Below, piece after piece: positions 1 through 9,127 of a DNA stretch of 64,000 nt; position 1 is the stretch's first letter, and each line of letters starts with the position of its first letter. The stretch spans positions 310,001 through 374,000 of the forward strand of contig NZ_QHKS01000004.1 of NCBI RefSeq assembly GCF_003353175.1, given 5' to 3'. The notes beneath the pieces were generated by a model. That model had not been told where the DNA came from. It saw only the letters and a program-made list of their open reading frames with translations, and searched no databases. This DNA comes from Paraburkholderia lacunae. GTDB lineage: Bacteria; Pseudomonadota; Gammaproteobacteria; Burkholderiales; Burkholderiaceae. The position numbers and the translations under genes are program-made.

Positions 1-800
1 TTTCAGATTTGTTTCCGACCGCTTTCCGAGCGGTTGCCGCGTGACGATTGCGCGGTGATTGCTGCCAGTTGTTCGCGAAGCCCTTCGCGCGCCTTCTCCG
101 GCTTGGCTCGAGGATTTCGACTTCGATGAAGACTTCGAATCCGGCCTGAGCGGCGCGCCGCGGCATCGCGTGAGTTGCGTTTTTTTTACCTCTAGCGGGC
201 GTTGCGCCCCCGTCCGCACTACCCCGCCTTTTTACACGCCGAATACCGCAACGGGATCCTCTCCTGCGGCGCTCCTGCGCGCCTGTTCGACCACGCGCTC
301 GTCCAGTTTCGACAAGATGCCCATGCATTGCCCTCAGCGCCGCTTACAGGTCACTTGCGGCGAGCGCTTCGATGAATCGAGCTTGACCCGCTGTGCGTCC
401 GACGCAAACGATGACTTGTTCGCCGTGGCGCAAGCGGCGCGCGTCGACCGCGGCGCGCTGTGACCGAGCACGTCGATAGCCTTACGCATTGAGTAAGTTA
501 TCCGACGAACAAATAGAGATCGCCGATTGCTTAAACCAGTCAGGCTATTTATTCTCTTATTAAAGTTACAAGCTACATACAACGATCACAAAGACGTAAT
601 GGGCTGACTCCCAACTGCGCAAGGCAACGCATTTCGCCGCTGTCGCGGATAGCTGTTAATTAGGATTCTTAAAACAACAGAAACATAGTCAGCGCCGAAA
701 GAGTAAAGATTGGCGCGCGGATCACTATCGAGGCTGATGGCCGCACTACGACTACCAGATAAAAACAGGGGCAATCATTTCTATATGTCGTACAAGAAAT
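1..800. other. Upstream region without a confident gene
   Basis: No convincing complete gene is seen. On the minus strand a frame opens with an ATG at 166 and runs without a stop off the left edge (about 55 codons, beginning MPRRAAQAGFEVFIEVEIL). A second minus frame looks coding for its last 25 or so codons and stops near position 3. Together they could be the start of a truncated gene or a frameshifted remnant; neither is recognised. A small perfect hairpin lies at 18-34. From about 480 to 800 the sequence is clearly more AT-rich than its surroundings and probably holds the promoter of the downstream protease gene. Confidence 0.4.
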
Positions 801-2960
801 ATGCAAAAAGAGAGATGTCGGGGCACGCGGGATGATGCCTGCAAAGCCGGTACAGGAATCAGTGGGTTGCAGCCGAAAGTAACAGCGCGCCGCGTGCTTG
901 CCGGCGCAGCCTGTCTATCCCTTTCGCTGGCGCTCGCAGCATGTGGTGGAGACATCGGCAGCGACACGGCTGCCGGAACAACGCCGACGGTTGAAAAGAT
1001 GGCGGCATTGGCGGCGGCGTCGAGCACCGTTCCGCTGTCAATGTCGCTGAAAATGAATACGAGCGGTTTGTCACCGGATGCCTCCGTTGACCGCTTCATT
1101 ATCAAGTACAGAAACGGCACGTCGGAACGCGGATCAACTTTATCGGTCCAGTCGAGACTCGACCGGCTGGCAGGTGCCTTTCCCGCGAAGGCTCGTCATG
1201 TCCGCCGAACGGGCGTCGGCTCCGACGTAGTGACGACTGAGCGCAAGCTGAACGGCAAGGACGCCAGGGCTTTCATGCGCGCTATCGCATCGGACCCGAA
1301 CGTCGAATACGTGGAACCCGACACGGAAATGTCCGTCCTGATGGTTCCGAACGATCCGGAATACGGCATGCAGTGGGGCCTGACCTCCAACCTGAAACCC
1401 GGCACCACAACCGCAGGAATACGCGCGGAGGGCGCCTGGGATAACGCTAACGGTGCCGGCTCTGTAATCGCCGTGGTCGACAACGGTGTCACCAGCCACA
1501 GCGACCTGAATGCCAACTACCTGCCTGGGTACGACTTCACCACCAATCCCCGCGGCGGCAACGGCATGAACCCGGGCATCACCACGGAGAAATGCTCAGT
1601 CCTGTGGCACGGCACGCACGTAGCGGGCATTGCGGCAGCGCAGACGAATAACGGCGTCGGGATAGCCGGCGTGGCCCCCGCAGCGAAAATCGTCCCGGTT
1701 CGTGTCTTGAACGCCTGCGGACGAGGCTACACGTCCGATATTGCCGACGGCATTGTGTGGGCCGCCGGCGGGACTGTTCCGGGCGTCCCGGCGAATTCGT
1801 ATCCGGCGAAGGTCATCAATATAAGTCTTGGCGGGTCCGGCTCCTGTGAAACGACTTTTCGGAACGCCATTGACTACGCAGTCCGTCGCGGCGCCGTTGT
1901 TACCGCGGCCGCGGGCAACGATCATGCTAGCGCAACGAATTTTTCACCAGCCAATTGCCCAGGCGTAATCAGTGTGGGCGCGACCCATCGCGGCGGTTTG
2001 AGGTGGGTTCGCTCGAACTTCGGTCCGATTGTCGACGTTGCCGCGCCCGGCGACTCGATCTGGTCTACCTACAACGACGGGACAGCAGCACCGGGCACCG
2101 AGCGCTATTCATACATGTCGGGCACGTCGATGGCGGCGCCGATGGTGAGCGGAGTCGCCGCGCTTGTTCAATCCGTGGCGCCCACGCCCCTGACCTCGGC
2201 GGAAATGCGGACGCTGCTCGCACAGCATGTTCAACCGTTTCCCAGCGGCCAGCCGGATCGCCCCATCGGTCCCGGCATTCTGGACGCTAACGCGGCTGTT
2301 GCTGCCGCCAGGTCCGGAAAGATTCCAGCGGCAGCGGATTTCAAATGCTCGCAAAGTCCGAACCTGATGCACATTTCATGCACGGACCTGTCGAGTGCCA
2401 GAGGCGCACCCATCAAGTCATGGGCATGGAATTACGGTAGCGGCAGTGGCGACGCGCTCTTCACGCAATCCGTCAATCCCGAGATCGACTTCGAACAGCC
2501 CGGGACCTATGAAGTTACCCTCACCGTGACCGATATCAATGGGGCCGTCAGCAAGGTGACACGCCCGGTTGAGGTCAAGCCCCTTCTTGTTACGGACATC
2601 AACGACTATCAGTATGGGCTGCGAATTGGACTGCAACCCTCCGAGGTTCTGTACTTCTCGGGCACGGTCGTACGAAGCCCGATTCATAGCCTGAAGGTCC
2701 CCACGAACGTGAAGTATCTGACGTTTACCCTTTCACCGGACGCACCCGGCCAGGTTGCAACGCTGTCTGTCAAAGGCGGCACGGCTTCCATGGTCCAGCC
2801 CGACTGTACATCCGTCATGTCGGCGGGCAGTGCCGCCATCTGCAAACTCATGTGGCCTGCCCCCGGGACTTATTACGCCATGGTGACCACCCGCACTCCG
2901 CTTAACGGCATTTCCATCAAGTACAAGGTGACCTGGCCGTACCAGGATCCAGACAGTTAG
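801..2960 (+). CDS. S8 subtilisin-like serine protease, putative lipoprotein with PKD domain
   Basis: A 719-residue secreted protease. The N-terminus has a basic stretch, a hydrophobic segment and a lipobox-like LAAC near residue 48, so export as a lipoprotein is likely. Residues about 97-180 resemble an inhibitor I9 propeptide ending in NVEYVEPD. The peptidase S8 domain follows, with a complete triad: Asp227 in VIAVVDNGV, His270 in HGTHVAG and Ser443 in GTSMAAP. Residues about 511-595 look like a PKD domain, followed by a beta-rich C-terminus resembling a pre-peptidase C-terminal domain. The layout matches secreted serine proteases of Burkholderia such as MprA. The hydrophobic segment needs this ATG because no nearer in-frame ATG precedes it. 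Substrates are not evident. Confidence 0.93.
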   Translation: MQKERCRGTRDDACKAGTGISGLQPKVTARRVLAGAACLSLSLALAACGGDIGSDTAAGTTPTVEKMAALAAASSTVPLSMSLKMNTSGLSPDASVDRFIIKYRNGTSERGSTLSVQSRLDRLAGAFPAKARHVRRTGVGSDVVTTERKLNGKDARAFMRAIASDPNVEYVEPDTEMSVLMVPNDPEYGMQWGLTSNLKPGTTTAGIRAEGAWDNANGAGSVIAVVDNGVTSHSDLNANYLPGYDFTTNPRGGNGMNPGITTEKCSVLWHGTHVAGIAAAQTNNGVGIAGVAPAAKIVPVRVLNACGRGYTSDIADGIVWAAGGTVPGVPANSYPAKVINISLGGSGSCETTFRNAIDYAVRRGAVVTAAAGNDHASATNFSPANCPGVISVGATHRGGLRWVRSNFGPIVDVAAPGDSIWSTYNDGTAAPGTERYSYMSGTSMAAPMVSGVAALVQSVAPTPLTSAEMRTLLAQHVQPFPSGQPDRPIGPGILDANAAVAAARSGKIPAAADFKCSQSPNLMHISCTDLSSARGAPIKSWAWNYGSGSGDALFTQSVNPEIDFEQPGTYEVTLTVTDINGAVSKVTRPVEVKPLLVTDINDYQYGLRIGLQPSEVLYFSGTVVRSPIHSLKVPTNVKYLTFTLSPDAPGQVATLSVKGGTASMVQPDCTSVMSAGSAAICKLMWPAPGTYYAMVTTRTPLNGISIKYKVTWPYQDPDS

Positions 2961-2966
2961 CCAGCG

Positions 2967-3005
2967 GTGTGCCCCCGTGCCGCAGCTACGGTCACAGGGG
3001 CACAC
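2967..3005 (+). terminator. Strong hairpin after the protease gene
   Basis: Six bases after the protease stop lies a 13-bp stem (gtgtgcccccgtg pairing with cacaggggcacac, one mismatch) around a loop that holds a further 3-bp stem. A short TTT follows. Its position fits transcription termination of the protease gene. It also argues against an upstream GTG start for the next gene, which would fall inside the stem. Confidence 0.75.
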
Positions 3006-3065
3006 TTTCCGGCGCCATCCACCGGCCGGAGCGCATCGACATTCAACGAATTCCTTGCAACGCCT

Positions 3066-4862
3066 ATGTCACCTATCGATAGCGATGGCGCGAACGCGCT
3101 TGTTGCGCAGGCGGACGCGCATTTCTCCATTCAGCGCTTCAGCGACGCGATGAGCGGTTACCAGAACGTGTTGGCCTTGCGCCCGCGCGATGCGCACGCA
3201 CTGCACCGGATTGGACTCGTCTGCGTCCATCAGAACGAATTCGAACAGGCACGCGAGTATCTGAAACTGGCGGTGCAAGCGGCCCCTGATCGGGCGGAAC
3301 TGTATGAACACGCGGGACTGCTGGCAGCGCTAAAGCATGACTATGCAGAGGCCGAACGGTGCTATCGCTGCGCGATCGGACTGGCGGGCGGCACTGTCAG
3401 TCTGCACAGGAATCTCGCCGACTGCTTACGGCTGTCCGGCCGCCTGAGTGCGGCCATGGAGCACTATCGACACGCCGTTGAAATCGACCCGGCATTGCAT
3501 CACGCCATTCGTGCAATGGCACGGATCAGCACGGAACTCGGGGCGATCGAAGACGCTGCGCACTATTGGCTACGCGCGTGGGAGCTCGCCCCGTCCAGCC
3601 TGCAAGACGGGCTCGATCTGATTGCGGCACTGGCAAAAGCCGGCCGCCCCAGTCAACTGGCGAGCACGCTCACAGAGATAAGAACCCGTTTTGCCGACAA
3701 TGCTGCAGCACTCAAATCGCTGTCGTTCGTATTGAACACACACGACCGTTTCAGCGAGGCGCTCAGCGTAGCGAGGCAGGGACTCGCCATCGATCCACGC
3801 CATCCCCTCCTGTATCACAACGCGGCCCGGGCGCTTAGCATAAGCGGCAAAACCGCCGAAAGCCGACCATACAGCATGGAAGCCGCGCGGCTTCTGCCGG
3901 ACAACCCTTACATGCAACTCCACCTCGCGGGCGTGCAACTTGCCCTCGGCGAATTCGAAGAAGGCTGGAAGCGATACAGATGGTTTTACGAACTCCTTGA
4001 TAAGAGAACGGAACTAGTTTGTCCCAGCTTTCGCGAGTGGAAAGGCGAACCGGTTGCCGGCTGCCAATTCCTGCTGGTGGGCGAGCAAGGGCGCGGCGAC
4101 GAAATACAGTTCATCAGATTCGCTGAATGGCTGCATCGGCAAGGCGCAACGGTGGATGTGCTGGTCAGCGAGCCAGTCGCAGAACTGGCCGCCAGCATGA
4201 CAGGCGTGCGCAACGTATTGACCAGGTTGCCGTCCGGCCCCTATCACTACTGGTGTCATATGTTACGAATGCCTGAGCACATGAAACTCGATCTGCCGAT
4301 GCTCCCCATCGTCATGCCCTATCTCGCCGCAAGGCCGGAAAAGATGCGGCATTGGGCGGCTTGCATCGACGCCATGTCGCCGCCCGGAATGCCTCGTCAA
4401 CGCAGACGCATTGGTGTTGTTTGGGCGGGCGGCCCATACCACGTTCTGGACCGTTACCGGTCCATCCGCCTCGAAGCACTTAAGCCACTTTTTGCGCTCC
4501 ATGAGGTGAGCTGGTATTCCGTGCAGAAGGGCGAGCATGAGCATGAAAGCAAAGGTCTGGCGAATGAATATGATTTGCACACGCTGGGACCCGCAATCAA
4601 TGACTTCACGGATACGCTCGCGATTCTTCACTCACTCGATCTGCTCATCACGGTCGATACCTCAGTCGCTCATCTGGCGGGTGCGGCTGGACTGCCTGTT
4701 TGGGTACTCATCCCCGCCTGCTCGGATTGGCGATGGCTCACCGATAGAACCGACAGCCCCTGGTATCCGTCGATGCGGTTATTCCGGCAACAGGAACTGG
4801 GCAAGTGGGACCCGGTAATCGAAGAAGTCCGCAGTGAATTGTCGAAATGGTTTGACGCGTGA
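3066..4862 (+). CDS. TPR protein with glycosyltransferase-like C-terminal domain
   Basis: About 598 residues. The first roughly 300 form consecutive tetratricopeptide repeats (repeated A-L-x-x-x-P-x-x-A patterns spaced 34 residues apart). The last roughly 280 resemble the GT9/heptosyltransferase-like domain found after TPRs in many proteobacterial proteins, with VGVVWAGG, a segment ending SLDLLITVDTSVAHLAGA, and a WR/W-rich end. Such proteins are thought to modify other proteins or act in surface polysaccharide work; the acceptor is unknown. The ATG at 3066 is chosen because the longer GTG-initiated frame begins in the terminator hairpin. There is no obvious ribosome binding site. It is separate from the protease gene. 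Confidence 0.82.
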   Translation: MSPIDSDGANALVAQADAHFSIQRFSDAMSGYQNVLALRPRDAHALHRIGLVCVHQNEFEQAREYLKLAVQAAPDRAELYEHAGLLAALKHDYAEAERCYRCAIGLAGGTVSLHRNLADCLRLSGRLSAAMEHYRHAVEIDPALHHAIRAMARISTELGAIEDAAHYWLRAWELAPSSLQDGLDLIAALAKAGRPSQLASTLTEIRTRFADNAAALKSLSFVLNTHDRFSEALSVARQGLAIDPRHPLLYHNAARALSISGKTAESRPYSMEAARLLPDNPYMQLHLAGVQLALGEFEEGWKRYRWFYELLDKRTELVCPSFREWKGEPVAGCQFLLVGEQGRGDEIQFIRFAEWLHRQGATVDVLVSEPVAELAASMTGVRNVLTRLPSGPYHYWCHMLRMPEHMKLDLPMLPIVMPYLAARPEKMRHWAACIDAMSPPGMPRQRRRIGVVWAGGPYHVLDRYRSIRLEALKPLFALHEVSWYSVQKGEHEHESKGLANEYDLHTLGPAINDFTDTLAILHSLDLLITVDTSVAHLAGAAGLPVWVLIPACSDWRWLTDRTDSPWYPSMRLFRQQELGKWDPVIEEVRSELSKWFDA

Positions 4863-5295
4863 TTCACCGGCACGCCGCGGTGCTTCTCGCCGCGCTTCCC
4901 GTCGTGCTTCTTGCCGTACTTCCCGCCGTGCCTCTCGCAGCGCTTCGCACTCTACTTCGTCATCGCATGGCGACTCACGCCATGCGCCGGTTCGGTGCAT
5001 AGCGATGCCGTGCCCCGTCAGAGTGCAGCCGGTTCCGTACGCCGCTCCGGCAACGCTATGATTCGCCTAGCCTTTATCAGCCGCGCCTATTCTGGCACAG
5101 CCGTTGCTTAATCGTTTCGTCCTGCAACGAGGCAGGACACGATGAAGCCACGATTGTTCCGGCTTCTCCCTACGATACGATTCGCTGGCCCGCCACGCAC
5201 ACGCTTGCGCGCTTAAGCACATAATTTGTCGAACAACGACGTTCGACTTCGCCGTAGCGGGCCCCACACCTGCGGCGGTCCGATAAGCCACACTC
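4863..5295. other. Intergenic region
   Basis: No gene is recognised. The first 100 bases hold a degenerate 12-bp tandem repeat, listed separately. The remainder should contain the nasT promoter, though no clear -35/-10 pair could be picked out by eye. Confidence 0.5.
4881..4964. repeat. Degenerate 12-bp tandem repeat, about 7 units
   Basis: Seven consecutive 12-mers resemble tgcttctcgccg, starting 18 bases after the TPR gene stop. The apparent Arg/Ser or Arg/Glu-rich reading frames across it are by-products of the periodicity. A second array with a 12-bp period occurs at 56,903. Confidence 0.7.
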
Positions 5296-5871
5296 ATGCT
5301 GCGCGTCCTGCTCGTCACCGATACCGATAAGCCCATAGGCGATCTGCGCGATGCCCTCGCGCGGCTCGGCTACGACATGCTCGCCGGCACCGCGACGCCA
5401 CAGGCGCTGCATCGCGTGGTCGAAAGCGAACGGCCCGATGTGATCATCATCGATACGGAATCGCCGTCGCGCGACACGCTCGAACAACTCGCCGTGATGA
5501 ACGCCACCGCGCCGCGCCCGGTGCTGATGTTCAGTCACGACGCGAACCAGCAACTGATTCGCGATGCGGTCGGCGCGGGCGTGACCGCTTATCTCGTCGA
5601 AGGCCTCGAGACGGAGCGGCTCGCGCCGATTCTCGAAGTCGCGCTCGCGCGTTTCGCGCAGGAATCCCAGTTGCGCGAGCGTCTCGCGCAAGTCGAAAAC
5701 GAACTCGCCGAACGCAAGCTGATCGACCGCGCCAAACGCCTGCTGATGGATCAGCAGAAAATCACCGAACACGCTGCCTACGCCAACCTGCGCAAGCGAG
5801 CGATGAACCAGGGTGTCAAACTCGCCGAGGTCGCGCGCGCCATCGTTGCAGCGGCAGACTCGCACAAATGA
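5296..5871 (+). CDS. nasT: NasT-type response regulator with ANTAR RNA-binding domain
   Basis: A 191-residue protein with a receiver-like domain (residues about 3-115, with Asp53 in VIIIDTES), a helical linker and a C-terminal ANTAR domain (about 136-184, including DRAKRLLM and the spaced Ala-rich helices). In the NasS-NasT system the ANTAR protein binds the leader RNA of nitrate-assimilation transcripts and prevents early termination; NasS holds it inactive when nitrate and nitrite are absent. The next gene, 10 bases downstream, encodes a NasS-like protein, which fixes the identification. No nitrate transporter or reductase gene follows, so the target operon must lie elsewhere. Confidence 0.92.
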   Translation: MLRVLLVTDTDKPIGDLRDALARLGYDMLAGTATPQALHRVVESERPDVIIIDTESPSRDTLEQLAVMNATAPRPVLMFSHDANQQLIRDAVGAGVTAYLVEGLETERLAPILEVALARFAQESQLRERLAQVENELAERKLIDRAKRLLMDQQKITEHAAYANLRKRAMNQGVKLAEVARAIVAAADSHK

Positions 5872-5881
5872 AGCGCTGCTC

Positions 5882-6979
5882 ATGAACTCTCCTGCTCCCC
5901 TCACCTCGGCGTCCGCGCCTGCCCGGCTCGAGAAAACGCATTTGCGCCTCGGCTTCGTGTCGCTGTCCGATGCCGCGCCGCTCGTCGCCGCGAAGCTGCT
6001 CGAATTCGGTCACGCACATGGTTTGACGCTGGAGCTATGCCGTCAGCCATCGTGGGCCGCCGTGCGCGACAAGCTGCTCTCCGGCGACCTCGACGCCGCT
6101 CACGCGCTCTACGGTCTCGTCTACGGCGTGCAGCTAGGCCTGGGCGGTCCGCGAACGGACATGGCCGTGCTGATGGTGCTCAATCGCAACGGCCAGGCGA
6201 TCACGCTGTCGAATGGTCTCGCGGATGCATTGGCGGAACATGGCACCTTGCCGAAGGCTTTGGCGACCCTCGGCCGCAAACCGGTGTTCGCGCAGACCTT
6301 CCCCACCGGCACGCATGCCATGTGGCTGTACCACTGGCTCGCCTCGCAAGACGTGCATCCGTTGCGCGACATCGAAAGCGTCGTGATTCCGCCGCCGCAA
6401 ATGGTCGCCGCGCTCGCCGAAGACAAGCTCGACGGCTTGTGTGTCGGCGAGCCGTGGAATGCCATGGCCGAAGCCGAAGGCGTCGGCCGCACGGTCGCTT
6501 ATACGAGCGAGGTTTGGCCCGACCATCCGGAGAAGGTGCTGGCATGCCGGCGCGATTTCGTCAGCGCCAATCCGAATGCAGCGAGAGCACTCGTGCAGAC
6601 GATGCTGGAAGCGTGCCGCTGGCTCGACGGCGCCGGACATCGTGCGGAGATCGCGCGCTGGCTCGCACGGCCCGAATTCATCGGTATCGACGAGGCGTTG
6701 ATTGCGGCACGGCTCGGCAATGAGATTGCAGCTGCAACACCGCGGCGTCTGCCGGTCCGGTTCTTCGACAACGGCACGGTGAATCATCCGCACGCGATAG
6801 AGGGCGCGTGGTTTCTCACGCAGTTCGAGCGCTGGGGAATGATCGATAGGCGCGCGGATTACGCGGAGATTGCGGCGAAGGTCAATCAGACGCAGTTGTA
6901 TTGCGAGGCCGCCGCACGCGTCGGCGTAGCGGTGCCGGGCGAAGGGGTTGCGCCGAAACCCATCGACGGCCACGCGTAG
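5882..6979 (+). CDS. nasS: NasS nitrate/nitrite sensor (NrtA/CmpA family without signal peptide)
   Basis: A 365-residue member of the NrtA/CmpA substrate-binding family (LRLGFVSLSDAAPLVAAK near the start, then typical features such as GTHAMWLYHWLA, VIPPPQMVAAL and LCVGEPWNA). It has no hydrophobic signal peptide after the ATG at 5882, so it should be cytoplasmic. That is the mark of NasS, the sensor that sequesters NasT, rather than of the periplasmic nitrate-binding protein NrtA. A start at 5813, inside nasT, is possible in frame but would add an unrelated basic leader. It is co-transcribed with nasT. Confidence 0.9.
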   Translation: MNSPAPLTSASAPARLEKTHLRLGFVSLSDAAPLVAAKLLEFGHAHGLTLELCRQPSWAAVRDKLLSGDLDAAHALYGLVYGVQLGLGGPRTDMAVLMVLNRNGQAITLSNGLADALAEHGTLPKALATLGRKPVFAQTFPTGTHAMWLYHWLASQDVHPLRDIESVVIPPPQMVAALAEDKLDGLCVGEPWNAMAEAEGVGRTVAYTSEVWPDHPEKVLACRRDFVSANPNAARALVQTMLEACRWLDGAGHRAEIARWLARPEFIGIDEALIAARLGNEIAAATPRRLPVRFFDNGTVNHPHAIEGAWFLTQFERWGMIDRRADYAEIAAKVNQTQLYCEAAARVGVAVPGEGVAPKPIDGHA

Positions 6980-6986
6980 CATGTGA

Positions 6987-7009
6987 CGCCGCGCTCGATG
7001 GGCGCGGCG
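6987..7009. terminator. Hairpin between convergent nasS and rhaS
   Basis: Perfect 8-bp arms (cgccgcgc / gcgcggcg) with a 7-base loop lie in the 41-base space between the nasS and rhaS stop codons. There is no T-run on either strand, so termination would depend on the stem alone or on Rho. Confidence 0.4.
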
Positions 7010-7020
7010 ATCCTGGCGGG

Positions 7021-8028
7021 TCAGAAATTGAAGTTGTCGATGTTGCTCGCGTCGAACGTGGTGGGCGGTCCGAGAATGATTTCGCCTTGCGGCCCGATCG
7101 TGCGCTTGCCGAGCTTGCCGGCATCGAACGATTCACCTTCTTTGCCGCTTATCGCACCGGAAGACAGGTTCGCCGCAGCATAAGCAGCCAGATAACCGAG
7201 CTGGTTCGGATCCCACAGCTGGAACGCCTTGACCGTGCCGTTCTTGACGAACGCACGCATCTGGTTCGGTGTGCCCAGACCGGTTACCGCCACCTTACCC
7301 TTGCTCGACGAGCTCGATATATAACGCGCCGCCGCCGCAATGCCGACCGTAGTCGGCGCGACAATCGCCTTCAGATTCGGATATGCCTGCAACAAGCCCT
7401 GCGTTTCGACGAATGACTTCTGATCATCGTCGTTGCCATAGGCGATTTTGACGAGCTTGATCTTCGAGTACTCGGGCTTTTTCAGTTCCTCCTGCATCCA
7501 TTTGATCCATGTGTTCTGATTGGTCGCGTTAGGCGTGGCCGACAGCACCGCGAACTCGCCCTCGCCGCCCATCAGCTTCGACACCAGTTGAATCTGGCCA
7601 CGGCCGATGCCCTCCGCGTTCGCCTGGTTGACGAACAGTTGCCGGCCTTCGGGCGCCGTGTCCGAGTCGAAGGTCACGACCTTGATGCCCTGCGACATGG
7701 CTTTCTTCAGATACGGCACGACCGCGTTGGCATCGTTCGCGGCGATCACTATCGCGTCCTGCCGTTGCGTGATCAACGTATTGATGTACTGCACTTGCGA
7801 CGAGGCACCCGCATCCGAGGGGCCCACTACCTTGCCCACGCCGCTGAATTCCTTGATCGCCGCCATGCCGCCGTCATCGGCGATCACTTCATAGGGGTTG
7901 TTGATCTGCTTCGGCACGAAAGCGATCTTGAGCCCGTTTTTCAGACCCGCAGCCGACGCCGCGCAACTGATAGTCACCAGAGCGACGCAGAGCGCGGCCG
8001 TGACGGTGTGACGTAGAGATTTGAACAT
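7021..8028 (-). CDS. rhaS: L-rhamnose ABC transporter, periplasmic binding protein RhaS
   Basis: A 335-residue protein with a signal peptide (cleavage near SAASA-AG) and the periplasmic-binding-protein-4 fold. It closely fits the RhaS family (FVPKQINNPYEV near the start, VTFDSDTAPEGR, a C-terminal DNFNF). It captures L-rhamnose in the periplasm for the RhaT/RhaP/RhaQ importer. It is the last gene of the minus-strand operon, 82 bases after rhaQ, and has its own good ribosome binding site (aggag), which suits higher expression of the binding protein. Confidence 0.92.
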   Translation of the reverse strand: MFKSLRHTVTAALCVALVTISCAASAAGLKNGLKIAFVPKQINNPYEVIADDGGMAAIKEFSGVGKVVGPSDAGASSQVQYINTLITQRQDAIVIAANDANAVVPYLKKAMSQGIKVVTFDSDTAPEGRQLFVNQANAEGIGRGQIQLVSKLMGGEGEFAVLSATPNATNQNTWIKWMQEELKKPEYSKIKLVKIAYGNDDDQKSFVETQGLLQAYPNLKAIVAPTTVGIAAAARYISSSSSKGKVAVTGLGTPNQMRAFVKNGTVKAFQLWDPNQLGYLAAYAAANLSSGAISGKEGESFDAGKLGKRTIGPQGEIILGPPTTFDASNIDNFNF

Positions 8029-8110
8029 GAAGTGTCTCCTGCTTTGTCGTTGGACGAGATGCTGTCCGGGTTGTCGGTAACTTCTCTTGCAGACAGTTTT
8101 TACGGGGAAG

Positions 8111-9127
8111 TTATAAGGAAGACGTGGACTTCGCGATGAAACGCCGGTCGCGCGCCGCGCGCCAGCGGGCGGCCAGATTGGGAATCAGCACCGATGCCAG
8201 CAGCAGCACGCCCGTGACGATCGTGAGCGTTTCGCTCGACACGTCGTCGAGCGTCAGTGCGTTTTTCAGCACGCCGATGATCAGCAGCGAGAGCAGGACG
8301 CCGATCATCGAGCCGCGTCCGCCGAAAATACTCACGCCGCCGAACAGCACGGCCGCGATCACCGACAACTCGAAGCCTTCGCCGTTGTCGCCGCGCGCAC
8401 TGGTAAAGCGCAGCGTATAGACGACGCCCGCCAACGCGCTCATCGCGCCGGACAGCACGAACAGGCGCAGCCTGATCTTCGCCACTTCGATGCCCGAGAA
8501 AGCCGCGGCGATCGGATTCGCGCCGATGGCATACAGGCTGCGGCCAAACGCAGTGGATTGCAGCAGGACGGTAAACAGCACCGCCGCGGCGATCACGATC
8601 GAAAACGGCAACGGAATGAAGGTCGCGCCCACGGTATCCATGCCGAACGCCGTATAAGCCGCTGGAAAATCCGCGACCGCCTGGTCGCCGAGCAGCACAT
8701 ACGCAAGCCCGCGAAACAGCGCCAACGTGCCGATCGTGACCGCGAGCGAAGGCAGATTGAGCTTGACGATCACGAGGCCGTTGAGCAGGCCGGCAAGCGC
8801 GCCGGCAACCAATACGAGCACGATCACCACCGGCATCGGCAAGCCCATATGCCAGAGCACGCCCGTCAACGCACTGGATGCACCCAGCACCGACGCCACC
8901 GAAAGATCGACTTCCGCCGCGACGATAATCAGCGTCATCGGCAACGCCATCAGCGCGATCTCGGTCAGATCCGCCAAAACGTTGCTCAGATTGGCGCCGG
9001 TCAGAAACACGGGTGACAGGAACCTTCCAAGCGCGAGCGACAAAACCAGCACGATCACCAGCAATACTTCCCATTGCAGCGGCGTTTCGCGTTTGCGCGT
9101 GAGCCGCGCGGAATCGGGTTTAGCCAT
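8111..9127 (-). CDS. rhaQ: L-rhamnose ABC transporter permease RhaQ
   Basis: A 338-residue inner-membrane permease of the RbsC/branched-chain superfamily with about 8-10 hydrophobic segments. It carries the family pattern VDLSVASVLGASSALTG and, later, GRSLYAIGANPIAAAFSGI. It forms the import channel with RhaP. It overlaps the end of rhaP by 8 bases, indicating translational coupling. The P/Q assignment follows gene order in Rhizobium rha operons and could be swapped. Confidence 0.88.
   Translation of the reverse strand: MAKPDSARLTRKRETPLQWEVLLVIVLVLSLALGRFLSPVFLTGANLSNVLADLTEIALMALPMTLIIVAAEVDLSVASVLGASSALTGVLWHMGLPMPVVIVLVLVAGALAGLLNGLVIVKLNLPSLAVTIGTLALFRGLAYVLLGDQAVADFPAAYTAFGMDTVGATFIPLPFSIVIAAAVLFTVLLQSTAFGRSLYAIGANPIAAAFSGIEVAKIRLRLFVLSGAMSALAGVVYTLRFTSARGDNGEGFELSVIAAVLFGGVSIFGGRGSMIGVLLSLLIIGVLKNALTLDDVSSETLTIVTGVLLLASVLIPNLAARWRAARDRRFIAKSTSSL

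Noticed and set aside
178..190. T-run near 180 as a plus-strand terminator
   Set aside because: No adequate stem precedes it; only a 4-bp stem and an isolated 12-bp palindrome are present.
4834..5061. Arg/Ser-rich plus-strand protein
   Set aside because: Its composition is caused by the 12-bp repeat; it overlaps the end of the TPR gene and lacks a start signal.
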